Positions 1-7,015 of a stretch of DNA of 22,416 bases are shown here, one piece after another. The stretch covers positions 1 through 22,416 of the forward strand of contig CAZGAU010000086.1 of NCBI GenBank assembly GCA_964523725.1. The letters are read 5' to 3'. Every line of letters starts with the position of its first letter. Within the stretch, counting starts at the first letter, position 1. The notes beneath the pieces are model-generated. The model saw nothing but the letters and a program-made list of their open reading frames with translations. It searched no databases and was not told the origin of the DNA. Both the position numbers and the translations under genes were made by a program. This DNA comes from JADJNW01 sp964523725. Lineage in GTDB: Bacteria > Bacteroidota > Bacteroidia > Chitinophagales > Saprospiraceae.

Positions 1-54
1 TAGACTTAGGATCTAGTGCCGCAAGGCGTGGGGGTTCGAGTCCCTCCACCCGCA
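1..54 (+). tRNA. tRNA-Leu (anticodon UAG), 3' part only
   Basis: The window opens inside the anticodon stem. The loop is CTTAGGA (5-11) with anticodon TAG at 7-9, closed by TAGA (1-4) and TCTA (12-15). A class II variable arm follows (GCC-GCAA-GGC, 18-27), as expected for leucine tRNA. The T-arm GGGGG-TTCGAGT-CCCTC occupies 30-46, the acceptor strand CACCCGC 47-53, and the discriminator A is base 54. CCA is not encoded, since the next bases are CAA. The 5' half lies outside the window, so acceptor pairing cannot be checked. Confidence 0.88.
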
Positions 55-185
55 CAAAGTACTAAGGAGCGGGACGAGAAGTTTATCCCGATAGCGGTCG
101 GGAAGTCCCTCCACCCGCACAAAGTACTAAGGAGCGGGACGAGAAGTTTATCCCGATAGCGGTCGGGAAGTCCCTCCACCCGCAC
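41..185 (+). repeat. 65-bp tandem repeat carrying extra copies of the tRNA-Leu 3' end
   Basis: The last bases of the tRNA (AGTCCCTCCACCCGCAC, ending at 55) recur identically at 104-120 and 169-185. The 65-bp units starting at 41 and 106 are identical, and a third partial unit (171-185) ends with the tRNA-tail sequence. Between tail copies each unit holds a hairpin, TCCCGA/TCGGGA (86-91/98-103 and 151-156/163-168). The repeats restore only the 3' T-stem strand and acceptor strand, so they are not tRNA genes. Tandem duplication, old attachment-site copies or a structured 3' trailer are all possible. Confidence 0.85.
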
Positions 186-475
186 TGTTTAAAGCTGAAA
201 TGTGAGATTTGAGATTTGAAAATTTTCGATCTTTTGATTTCACACTTCATATTTTGAATAACAATCAGCTCGGTGAACTTGTTGAATACCAGGCGGTCCC
301 GAATACTAAACCGGGCATTTTCTGTGCCGATTTGACGAAAACTTCCGTTTTGTCTGAAACTTTAGAACCTTGAACCTAGAACCTCAAACTTTGAAACCCG
401 GAACGTAAGATTGCAAACTTTTTCCTGTCAAATATTGTATCATCCTTTTGTTATAAACAACCAACTATAAAATTT
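186..475. other. tRNA-tig intergenic region, no gene seen
   Basis: This 290-bp AT-rich spacer has no credible open reading frame. It contains short near-repeats of the kind GAACCTTGAACCTAGAACCTC (about 364-386), common between genes in this phylum, a small hairpin CCCG/CGGG (about 298-315), and the inverted repeat listed at 331-354. I see no clean TAnnTTTG promoter box before tig. Confidence 0.5.
331..354 (+). promoter_or_regulatory. Imperfect inverted repeat upstream of tig
   Basis: TTTGACGAAAAC, then TTCC, then GTTTTGTC. The arms GAC(g)AAAAC and GTTTTGTC pair with one bulged G. It lies about 120 bp before the tig start. The same design, beginning with the same ten bases TTTGACGAAA, occurs upstream of clpP at 1981-1999. 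Function is inferred only from this sharing. Confidence 0.3.
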
Positions 476-1894
476 ATGTCCAAAATTGTAAGAGAGGATA
501 TTGATGCACTAAATACCACTCTCACCATCACGATAGAGAAAGAAGATTACGAGCAGCAGTTTGAGGAAGAACTGCAAAAATATCGTAAAAATGTAGCACT
601 TAAAGGCTTTCGCAAGGGCAAAACGCCTGCCAATGTACTGCGCAAAATGTACGGCAGATCGGTGCTAGGAGAGGTCATTAATAATGTGCTCAACCGCGAG
701 TTATTTACTTATATTGAAGAACAAAACCTGGAAACACTAGGGCAGCCGCTTCCTTCCAAGGATCAGAGCTATGTGGATTTTGATGTGAAAAACCTGGAAG
801 ATTACGAATTTAAATTCGATATCGGGCTTGCACCTGATTTTGAGCTGAACGGTATTTCTCCTGATGATAAATATGAACGCTACGAGGTAGAAGTGCCCGA
901 AAGCGTGCTGGATGAAGATCTGATGAACTTGCGCAAACGCGTGGGTGAGCGTGTACAAGTGGAAGAACACATCCAGGAAGGTGATTTTGTAAAATTTGAA
1001 GCGAAAGAACTCGATGGCGGCTCGGTGAAAGAAGGCGGTCTGGAAACCGACTTTGGTATCATGGTCAATGAAATTGAAAACGAAGATTTCAAAGCATCAC
1101 TATTCACCAAGAAGGTGGGCGATACGATCAATGCCAATGTGTATGAACTCTTCGACGAGCCGGATGATCATTATATCCGTCATCACTTGCTGAAGCTTGA
1201 CCACGATGATCATGACACCGAAGTAGGGCAGGAATTTGAACTCACCCTGATGGAAGCCACGCGCAATGAGCCGGCGGATTTGAATCAGGAGTTTTTTGAC
1301 AAAGCTTTTGGCGAAGGCAAAGTGACCAGCGAGGAAGAAGCCAAGGACCTGATTCGCGAAGATGCCAAGCAATTTTACAGCAAACAGGCGGATGCGCTGC
1401 TGTTCCGCGATATTCAGGAGCGCCTGATGGAGATCAATGACATTCCGCTGCCCGATGATTTTCTCAAACGTTGGCTGAAAGCCAATAACGAGAAGTTGAC
1501 CGATGAGGTGATCGAAAAAGAATACGACATTTTTGCCAAAAACTGGCAATGGACCCTGCTACGTACCAAGCTCGCCAAGAAATTTGAAGTAGAAATCACC
1601 GAACAGGACATCCGCGAAGGCTTTGCTCAGCGGGTGCGTGATTACTTCGGCGGCTATGGCAATGAGGAATTGGTGAATGCCACAGTGGATCGCTTGATGC
1701 AGGATCAGAAACAAGTCAACGATATCTATGAAGAAGTGTTGGTGGACAGGCTGAGCGATGCTATTACAGGAGTAGTAACCGTTGTGTCAAAACCCGTTGA
1801 TCGCGAAGCATTTATGAATGTGCTCGACGAAGCTCGCGCCAGAGCAAAGGCAGAGCAAGAGTCAGCTGTCATGGCGTCGGACGAAGAGGAGTAA
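476..1894 (+). CDS. tig: Trigger factor, ribosome-associated chaperone
   Basis: ATP-independent chaperone that docks at the ribosome exit tunnel and shields nascent chains. The N-terminal domain carries the ribosome-binding signature GFRKGKTP at residues 44-51. A central FKBP-like region (very roughly residues 150-245) follows, in a divergent Bacteroidota form with an acidic, His/Asp-rich stretch (DHDDHDTEV), so prolyl isomerase activity is uncertain. The long helical C-terminal chaperone domain runs to about residue 450, with an acidic tail ending EEE. At 472 residues it is somewhat longer than E. coli trigger factor (432). The ATG at 476 is preferred because the family starts a few residues before this conserved beta strand. 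It is followed by clpP and clpX in the same direction, the classic tig-clpP-clpX neighbourhood, but the 230-bp gap before clpP suggests clpP has its own promoter. Confidence 0.96.
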   Translation: MSKIVREDIDALNTTLTITIEKEDYEQQFEEELQKYRKNVALKGFRKGKTPANVLRKMYGRSVLGEVINNVLNRELFTYIEEQNLETLGQPLPSKDQSYVDFDVKNLEDYEFKFDIGLAPDFELNGISPDDKYERYEVEVPESVLDEDLMNLRKRVGERVQVEEHIQEGDFVKFEAKELDGGSVKEGGLETDFGIMVNEIENEDFKASLFTKKVGDTINANVYELFDEPDDHYIRHHLLKLDHDDHDTEVGQEFELTLMEATRNEPADLNQEFFDKAFGEGKVTSEEEAKDLIREDAKQFYSKQADALLFRDIQERLMEINDIPLPDDFLKRWLKANNEKLTDEVIEKEYDIFAKNWQWTLLRTKLAKKFEVEITEQDIREGFAQRVRDYFGGYGNEELVNATVDRLMQDQKQVNDIYEEVLVDRLSDAITGVVTVVSKPVDREAFMNVLDEARARAKAEQESAVMASDEEE

Positions 1895-1981
1895 TTTTCT
1901 GAGACTGGGAGACCTTTGTATTAAAGAAGTTTATAATTTTTAGATAAAAAAAGTTCCCTTTGGTAGTTTGAATTTGCGGTT

Positions 1982-1999
1982 TTGACGAAATTTTGTCAA
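1982..1999 (+). promoter_or_regulatory. Near-perfect 18-bp palindrome upstream of clpP
   Basis: TTGACGAAATTTTGTCAA matches its own reverse complement at 16 of 18 positions, with arms TTGAC and GTCAA. It sits about 125 bp before clpP. The first bases are shared with the inverted repeat upstream of tig (331-354). It is a candidate operator for a dimeric regulator. It is not the CIRCE heat-shock operator, which has different arms. Confidence 0.35.
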
Positions 2000-2067
2000 T
2001 TGGCCATGATCGGGAACACCCGCATTCAACCAGAGCACAAACGAAGTGTTATTAAATCGTGTATCAC

Positions 2068-2083
2068 AAAAACTGCAGTTTTT
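2068..2083 (+). promoter_or_regulatory. Perfect 16-bp palindrome in the clpP leader
   Basis: AAAAACTGCAGTTTTT is a perfect palindrome starting 57 bp before the clpP ATG. It could be a protein-binding site or, with its T-run, a weak termination or attenuation hairpin. The hairpin would have almost no loop, which argues for DNA binding rather than RNA structure. Confidence 0.25.
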
Positions 2084-2124
2084 GATTGCCACGAACATAA
2101 GTAACAATTCAAAAAAACGAACCT

Positions 2125-2832
2125 ATGTTTCACAAGGATGAATTCATGAAATATGCTACGAAACACCACGGTATGAGTAGCATGCACCTGGAAAAGTATG
2201 CCGAGAAAAGCATGGCTACGGTTCCTAATATTCAGGCATTTACACCCAATGTAATCGAAGAGCGCCAGATGAATATCATTGGTCTAGACGTTTTCTCCCG
2301 CCTGATGATGGATCGTATTATTTTTCTTGGTGTAGCCATTAATGATTATGTTGCCAACGTCGTGCAGGCGCAATTGCTTTTCCTGCAATCCACCGACCCC
2401 AAGCGCGACATTCAGATTTATATCAACAGCCCGGGCGGTTCTGTCTTCTCCGGCTTGGGTATTTATGATACCATGCAATTCGTTTCCCCGGATGTGGGCA
2501 CCATTTGCACCGGTATGGCGGCTTCTTTTGGCGCAGTGATCCTCGCTGCGGGCACCAAAGGCAAGCGTACCTGCCTTCACCATAGCCGGGTGATGATTCA
2601 TCAGCCACTGGGCGGTATGCAGGGCCAGTTGACCGAAATGGAAATTTACCTGAAGTTGGCTAAAGATCAGCAAAGAGAATTGTACAATATTCTGAGTCAT
2701 CACACCGGACAATCTTACGAAACAATTGAAAAAGACTGTGATCGCGATAACTGGATGACTTCCAGGGAAGCGAAAGAATACGGACTGATTGACGAAGTAC
2801 TGGAACAAAATCCAGCCAAGAAAGACGCATAA
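2125..2832 (+). CDS. clpP: ATP-dependent Clp protease proteolytic subunit
   Basis: Serine protease subunit that forms a barrel of two heptameric rings and degrades substrates fed in by ClpX. The catalytic triad is visible: Ser134 in GMAASFG, His159 in MIHQPLGG and Asp208 in CDRDNW, with the same spacing as E. coli Ser97, His122 and Asp171. The oligomerisation and substrate-groove motif INSPGGSV is at 100-107. The protein has 235 residues. The first 35 or so (HKDEFMKYATKHHGMSS...) have no counterpart in E. coli ClpP but are typical of this phylum, so the ATG at 2125 is kept. The stop codon abuts the assembly gap, and clpX follows beyond it, so the two are probably co-transcribed. Confidence 0.96.
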   Translation: MFHKDEFMKYATKHHGMSSMHLEKYAEKSMATVPNIQAFTPNVIEERQMNIIGLDVFSRLMMDRIIFLGVAINDYVANVVQAQLLFLQSTDPKRDIQIYINSPGGSVFSGLGIYDTMQFVSPDVGTICTGMAASFGAVILAAGTKGKRTCLHHSRVMIHQPLGGMQGQLTEMEIYLKLAKDQQRELYNILSHHTGQSYETIEKDCDRDNWMTSREAKEYGLIDEVLEQNPAKKDA

Positions 2833-2932
2833 NNNNNNNNNNNNNNNNNNNNNNNNNNNNNNNNNNNNNNNNNNNNNNNNNNNNNNNNNNNNNNNNNNNN
2901 NNNNNNNNNNNNNNNNNNNNNNNNNNNNNNNN
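2833..2932. other. Assembly gap (100 N)
   Basis: Exactly 100 N, the usual placeholder for a scaffold join of unknown length. It hides the clpP-clpX spacer and the start of clpX. Any reading frame running through it is an artefact. Confidence 0.98.
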
Positions 2933-4132
2933 GATAAATCTGAGGCACTGATTTTAATTGCCGGAATCGAAGGCCACATCTGCGAAGCCTGTGTGGAACA
3001 AGCCGGCGAAATTATTGAAGAGGAACTTTATGGTCGCAAACGCGCCGAACCCAAGGGCGGTCGTCATTTCGTGCTACCCGACAATATTACCCCTCGCCAG
3101 ATCAAAACCCACCTCGATCAATATGTGATCGGGCAGGATGACGCCAAAAAAGTACTGTCTGTAGCAGTGTATAACCACTACAAACGCCTCAAGCAAACCA
3201 AGCATACCGAAGTTGAAATCGAAAAATCCAATATATTGTTCGTTGGTCAAACCGGTACGGGTAAAACCCTGCTGGCCAAAACTATCGCTAAGCTGCTCAA
3301 TGTGCCCTTCGCCATCGTGGACGCCACGGTATTTACCGAAGCAGGCTACGTAGGCGAGGATGTAGAAAGCATTCTCAGCCGTCTGCTGCAGGTTTGCAAT
3401 TACGACGTAGCAGCCGCGGAGCGCGGCATCGTGTACATCGATGAAATTGACAAAATCGCCCGCAAGAGCGATAATCCTTCCATCACGCGCGACGTATCAG
3501 GCGAAGGTGTGCAACAAGCGCTCCTGAAAATGCTCGAAGGTACCGAAGTCAACGTCCCACCGCAGGGCGGACGCAAGCACCCCGAACAAAAGCTGGTGAA
3601 AGTCAACACCGAAAATATTCTCTTTATCTGTGGCGGCGCATTCGACGGCATTGACAAGGTCATTGCCCGCCGTGTGAACACGCAGGTAATTGGCTACAAA
3701 TCGGAAGAAGTGAATTTCGACCGTGATAATTTACTGCAATACATCAATCACCAGGATATTCGCAAGTTCGGACTGATCCCTGAACTCATCGGTCGCTTGC
3801 CCGTGCTCGCGCACCTCGATCCGCTTAATCTGGATACCCTCAAGCGCATCCTGACCGAGCCTAAAAATTCGCTGGTTCGCCAATACGAAAAACTCTTCGA
3901 TATCGAAGGCATCAAATTGTCCTTCACCGAAGACGCACTCGAATACATCGCTGAAAAAGCCCTGGAATTCAACCTCGGCGCGCGCGGCTTACGCTCCATC
4001 TGCGAAGCCATCATGACCGACGCCATGTTTGAATTGCCATCTCAACCAGATATCAAGCAATTTGAAATATCCCGCGCCTACGCCGAAGAAAAACTGACCC
4101 GCTCCAAACTGGGGCAGTTGAAAGCCGCGTAA
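2933..4132 (+). CDS. clpX: ATP-dependent Clp protease ATP-binding subunit ClpX, 5' end lost in gap
   Basis: AAA+ unfoldase that recognises substrates and translocates them into ClpP. The visible 399 residues begin inside the N-terminal zinc-binding domain: the second Cys pair is present (HICEAC, residues 17 and 20 of the visible part) and the first pair must lie in the gap, so roughly 15-22 residues are missing. Walker A is GQTGTGKT (105-112), pore loop GYVG (138-141), Walker B IVYIDEID (166-173), the RKH pore loop GRKHP (213-217), and the sensor-2 arginine lies in GARGLR (349-354). The ClpP-docking loop tripeptide reads IGY (253-255) instead of the E. coli IGF, a conservative aromatic change. 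It follows clpP in the same direction. No start codon can be given. Confidence 0.96.
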   Translation, partial: DKSEALILIAGIEGHICEACVEQAGEIIEEELYGRKRAEPKGGRHFVLPDNITPRQIKTHLDQYVIGQDDAKKVLSVAVYNHYKRLKQTKHTEVEIEKSNILFVGQTGTGKTLLAKTIAKLLNVPFAIVDATVFTEAGYVGEDVESILSRLLQVCNYDVAAAERGIVYIDEIDKIARKSDNPSITRDVSGEGVQQALLKMLEGTEVNVPPQGGRKHPEQKLVKVNTENILFICGGAFDGIDKVIARRVNTQVIGYKSEEVNFDRDNLLQYINHQDIRKFGLIPELIGRLPVLAHLDPLNLDTLKRILTEPKNSLVRQYEKLFDIEGIKLSFTEDALEYIAEKALEFNLGARGLRSICEAIMTDAMFELPSQPDIKQFEISRAYAEEKLTRSKLGQLKAA

Positions 4133-4140
4133 TTCATGCC

Positions 4141-4173
4141 AGACCTTACAGGTTTCCAAAACCTGTAAGGTCT
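4141..4173. terminator. Bidirectional terminator hairpin between clpX and a convergent gene
   Basis: A perfect 15-bp inverted repeat: AGACCTTACAGGTTT (4141-4155), loop CCA, AAACCTGTAAGGTCT (4159-4173). It starts 8 bp after the clpX stop and ends just before the stop codon of the minus-strand gene, so it can serve both. There is no strong T-run on either side. Very similar ACCTTACAGG/CCTGTAAGGT palindromes are, as I recall, dispersed in several Bacteroidota genomes, so it may also belong to a repeat family. Confidence 0.65.
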
Positions 4174-4174
4174 G

Positions 4175-5143
4175 CTATAAGGTCTTCTTCACCAGCTTCT
4201 GCCAATAACGCAGGGCATTTTGCTCGTCTTTTACTTCCAAAACATACAGACCATTTGGCAAATCGCTCAGATCCAATGCCGGATTGACATTATTTACACA
4301 GTTTTGCGTAAGCACCAACCGCCCGTGCAGGTCGAGGACGCGCATTTGTGCGCATTCCGCTCCTTCCGGCAAGTCGATATAAAAAATTCCACCAGAAGGA
4401 TTGGGAAAAACCTGGATATCCTGCGCTATGCCGCGCTCCTCCGCACTGTTGACCATATTCTCCCGAAAGCATTCGCCCTTGTAAAAGGTAGTATCGGTGT
4501 ATAATAATGTCTCATCGTGTTGAAAACAAAGCAAAGTCTGACTGAAGGTCGGATCTACCGGTAAAAACACCATGTAAAACACCGAAGGATCAGGGAAGAA
4601 GCCGATCGTGCTGCCCATGCCCTCGATCCAGGAATGATGATAGCGCCCTTCGGGTTCGTCTTCGCCGCTCCAAAGGTCAGAATACAAATAAAAATTGTAT
4701 CGTCTTCTGGCGATGCCATCGCTTAGTGTCACGGTGTCGATGGATTCCAATTGAAAATATGTATTTTCTTCGGGGTCGTCGGTAATGCGATCCAGAATCC
4801 AGCCCGGTTGCACCTCAAAATCATACAAAACGGCTTCGTTCAGGCTGTCTTTGGCGACGTAAAGCACTTTGTTGTCTTCGTTACGATACGCGCCGATATA
4901 CGCACTTGCTTCGGCGTCGTACACGCGACCGTCGCTGCGGTACAATTTTGCAAATGTTTCGCCATTAATCAGCGTATCACCTTGCGGCACGTAGTGATAG
5001 TTGTGTAAAAACTTGGGCTCGTAACTGCTGATTTGCTCGTGCAAGACCGTCCATTCCGCATTAATAGTGGGCAAAGGCAGATAATCCTGCGCAAAACCGC
5101 AAACGGCGTACAACAAACACAAGGGTAAGTAAATAGTTTTCAT
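4175..5143 (-). CDS. Secreted protein with type IX secretion sorting domain
   Basis: A 322-residue exported protein of unknown activity. The start at 5143 is chosen because the upstream in-frame extension has no signal, whereas MKTIYLPLCLLYAVCGFAQ from this ATG is a clear signal peptide with an A-rich purine stretch (AAAAGAAAAAGCT) before it. The last 81 residues (242-322) are a type A C-terminal sorting domain: VFPNPSGG, a middle MRVLDLHGRLVL strand, then DLSDLPNGLYVLEV and a terminal LVKKTL. Such domains direct export through the type IX system and cell-surface attachment or release. The middle (about 20-240) is beta-rich with many Tyr, Asp and Glu, and matches no enzyme motif I recognise. 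Many lone Bacteroidota surface proteins have this build. The gene is convergent with clpX. Confidence 0.85.
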   Translation of the reverse strand: MKTIYLPLCLLYAVCGFAQDYLPLPTINAEWTVLHEQISSYEPKFLHNYHYVPQGDTLINGETFAKLYRSDGRVYDAEASAYIGAYRNEDNKVLYVAKDSLNEAVLYDFEVQPGWILDRITDDPEENTYFQLESIDTVTLSDGIARRRYNFYLYSDLWSGEDEPEGRYHHSWIEGMGSTIGFFPDPSVFYMVFLPVDPTFSQTLLCFQHDETLLYTDTTFYKGECFRENMVNSAEERGIAQDIQVFPNPSGGIFYIDLPEGAECAQMRVLDLHGRLVLTQNCVNNVNPALDLSDLPNGLYVLEVKDEQNALRYWQKLVKKTL

Positions 5144-5280
5144 AGCTTTTTCTTTTGATTCAAAAATTATCTCTAAGATAGGGTTTTCCCTGCCGCAGCG
5201 CCCGGGGATCTTGGCTACCCAACGACAAATGCCCAGATTCAACCAAAAACCATTTCTATTTTGAAATACCGCTTCCTACC

Positions 5281-5337
5281 TCTAACTTCGTACCTCGTAC
5301 TTTAAACTTCGTACCTTGTACTTCTAACTTCGTACTT
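5281..5337 (+). repeat. Degenerate TAACTTCGTAC short repeats
   Basis: CTAACTTCGTACCTCGTAC, TTAAACTTCGTACCTTGTAC and TCTAACTTCGTACTTC follow each other directly before the gene at 5352, with a period near 20 bp. The composition resembles the low-complexity intergenic text seen before tig and in the ABC operon. It fills most of the leader of the downstream gene. Confidence 0.6.
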
Positions 5338-5351
5338 CCAATTTTAGCATT

Positions 5352-6458
5352 ATGGACGCAGCCACACTGGACAAACTCAAATCCGACCTTCGCCAACTGG
5401 TCACCGAAAGCATCGGCGACACGATCGCCGAACTCAAGAAGAACCTGCCGGACTTTTCTTCCAAGTACAATGCACTGCTATTGATCGAGAGCAGACTCAA
5501 CGACGCTAACCTGAAAAGTATCCAAAACCTGCTGAGTGACGAGGCGCTGCAAATCGAGTACAATCAGATTCGGGTGGATTTGTTGCTGTTTATTTCCTCG
5601 CTGGAAACCAAAGATTTTGAACTGCCGCAGGGCGCGTCGGGTGGACGCACGGGCAGCTTACTGTACAAAATTCCGGAGCAAATGCAGTTGCAGCAGGAAA
5701 CCAAATGCATCGTGCGGCTGGCTTTTGAGCAAGAATCAATTATTCGTAATATCGAGTTGAACAAGGATGTGACGATTAAGCAAATCCGCGTGGCAGAGGT
5801 AATGCAGGTGGAACTGATCGATCCAAGCAGCGAGCATCCCTTCGAGATTCGGACCATTTCGGACGAGGAACAGTTTGTGGAGAAGGGCGATTATTCGGAG
5901 TGGATTTTCTACGTAAAGCCTTTGATCGCGGGTACTTTCCCGCTGGTGTTAAAAATTTCCGTAATAGAGATCGTACAAGGCAAAGAGCGCCTGCGCAATA
6001 TCACCTGGGAGGAAACGATTGAAATTAAGGCTTCCGCGCCTGCGGTTTCCACGTCGGAATTTAAGTCTACCGGAATTGCCGTTGGCACAAATACAGACCA
6101 TGAAGTTGTTATTGCAGAAGAAGAGGTAGATGCCATCGTGCTGCCGGATGTAGAAATATTTGAACCGGAAAGTGCGCCGCCCGCGCCTGCTCCGGTTATG
6201 CCTTCGCGTGCCAAAGAGGTGCCGATGTCGCCCCAACCAACGCTCCCACAACGCAAACGTAGTAACCGTACCTGGATGGCGGCAGCCGCCAGTATTTTGC
6301 TGATCGTAACGGTTGCCATTTTTATGCTGCCTAATCAAACTTCTTCTAACCAAGAGGAAGATACCAGAATTAATCCCGCACCAGCTGTAAAGGGAAATTC
6401 AGAAGCGGAGCTACCTCAGGATACCATCCCGCCGGATAGCCTGTCTGAAACGAGGTAA
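5352..6458 (+). CDS. Membrane protein with EAD11-like N-terminal domain
   Basis: A 368-residue protein. Residues 8-86 form a helical domain (LRQLVTES, then ALLLIESRLNDANL, then YNQIRVDLLLFISSL) that by eye resembles effector-associated domain 11, a homotypic adaptor of predicted bacterial conflict systems; this is pattern recognition, not a search result. Residues 100-228 form a beta-rich domain with the recurring signature MQVELIDPSSEHPFEI, Q-F-V, YSEWIFYVKPL and FPLVLKISV. An acidic, then proline-rich linker follows (about 230-305), then a basic patch QRKRSNR, one transmembrane segment (308-326) and a short polar tail. With no signal peptide, the two domains should be cytoplasmic and anchored by the C-terminal helix. 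Such adaptors normally recruit an effector bearing the same EAD; none is encoded in this window, so the partner must lie elsewhere. The neighbours give no further clue. Confidence 0.6.
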   Translation: MDAATLDKLKSDLRQLVTESIGDTIAELKKNLPDFSSKYNALLLIESRLNDANLKSIQNLLSDEALQIEYNQIRVDLLLFISSLETKDFELPQGASGGRTGSLLYKIPEQMQLQQETKCIVRLAFEQESIIRNIELNKDVTIKQIRVAEVMQVELIDPSSEHPFEIRTISDEEQFVEKGDYSEWIFYVKPLIAGTFPLVLKISVIEIVQGKERLRNITWEETIEIKASAPAVSTSEFKSTGIAVGTNTDHEVVIAEEEVDAIVLPDVEIFEPESAPPAPAPVMPSRAKEVPMSPQPTLPQRKRSNRTWMAAAASILLIVTVAIFMLPNQTSSNQEEDTRINPAPAVKGNSEAELPQDTIPPDSLSETR

Positions 6459-6483
6459 AAGGATTGCTTAATACAGATTTTTA

Positions 6484-6518
6484 GTAAATAAAAACCCAAA
6501 AGGTTTACTTTTATTTAC
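6484..6518 (+). terminator. AT-rich hairpin after the EAD11-like gene
   Basis: GTAAATAAAA (6484-6493) pairs perfectly with TTTTATTTAC (6509-6518). Inside, ACC/GGT can extend the stem with a small bulge around the loop CAAAA. It starts 26 bp after the stop codon and is followed by a short T-rich stretch, so it is a plausible terminator, although weak in GC. Confidence 0.45.
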
Positions 6519-6563
6519 TTGTTTTGCATGTCGGAGCAGTTTTTTGAAGTGCTTGCTAAAAAA

Positions 6564-6877
6564 CATTTGTTGTCGGCATCATAAAGCCCTTTGTTGTCAA
6601 ATACATATGATATGTCGTAAAACGCATATCATTTGTTGTCAAAAATATATCATGTGTTGTCAAAAACATATCATGTGTCGTTATTCATATTGGTACAAAT
6701 CGTCAAAAAAATACCTTTGTTGTCAAAAAAACCTTCTGTGTTTGCAATGATTATTTATTTGATGAGATCAATAAATGAAGCATAATTGACGACATATCAT
6801 ATGTTGACGACAACATATGATAAAACTTTAACGGCACATGATAAAACTTTGAGAACATATCATATGTTTTTGACGAC
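6564..6877. repeat. Array of 21-bp-phased TGTTGTC repeats in both orientations
   Basis: Within the gene-free stretch 6459-7015, TGT(T/C)GTC-like boxes end at 6574, 6598, 6619, 6640, 6661, 6682, 6703-6704 and 6724: after the first, a strict 21-bp step. The fuller unit is CATATCATNTGTTGTCAAAA (for example 6625-6644 and 6646-6665). From 6786 the boxes turn over: GACGAC with CATATCATATG or CAACATATGAT at 6788-6803, 6806-6822 and 6852-6877. The array is strongly AT-rich. One frame gives a Cys-rich peptide with a 7-residue period, explained by the 21-bp period. The array ends 138 bp before the OmpA-like gene. The remainder (6878-7015) shows only an imperfect -7 box, TACCTTTT, near 6971. Two DNA turns per step suggests a protein-binding array. 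Confidence 0.75.
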
Positions 6878-7015
6878 ACGGCTGTTTTTGAAAACGACAA
6901 TTCAATTTTATTTAGCGTTATAGCATGTTTTGTTATCGAAAAAACAGCTTATTACTTCAATGTTTATTTGTACCTTTTTACCACTAAGCACGTTCTATTA
7001 TTAAAACCCCTCCAC

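Noticed and set aside
104..185. Two further tRNA genes after tRNA-Leu
   Set aside because: Only the 3' T-stem strand and acceptor strand are repeated; there is no anticodon arm, D-arm or 5' acceptor strand.
2789..4132. clpX reading frame starting inside clpP
   Set aside because: The frame is continuous only because N is untranslated; the first 48 codons are clpP in the wrong frame plus the gap.
6528..6584. 18-residue frame from an ATG just before the repeat array
   Set aside because: Too short, no conserved feature and no ribosome-binding site; it ends inside the first repeat box.
6544..6750. 68-codon frame encoding a Cys-rich peptide with CCQK-type 7-residue repeats
   Set aside because: It begins with TTG, has no ribosome-binding context, and its periodicity is fully explained by the 21-bp DNA repeat, which continues regardless of frame.
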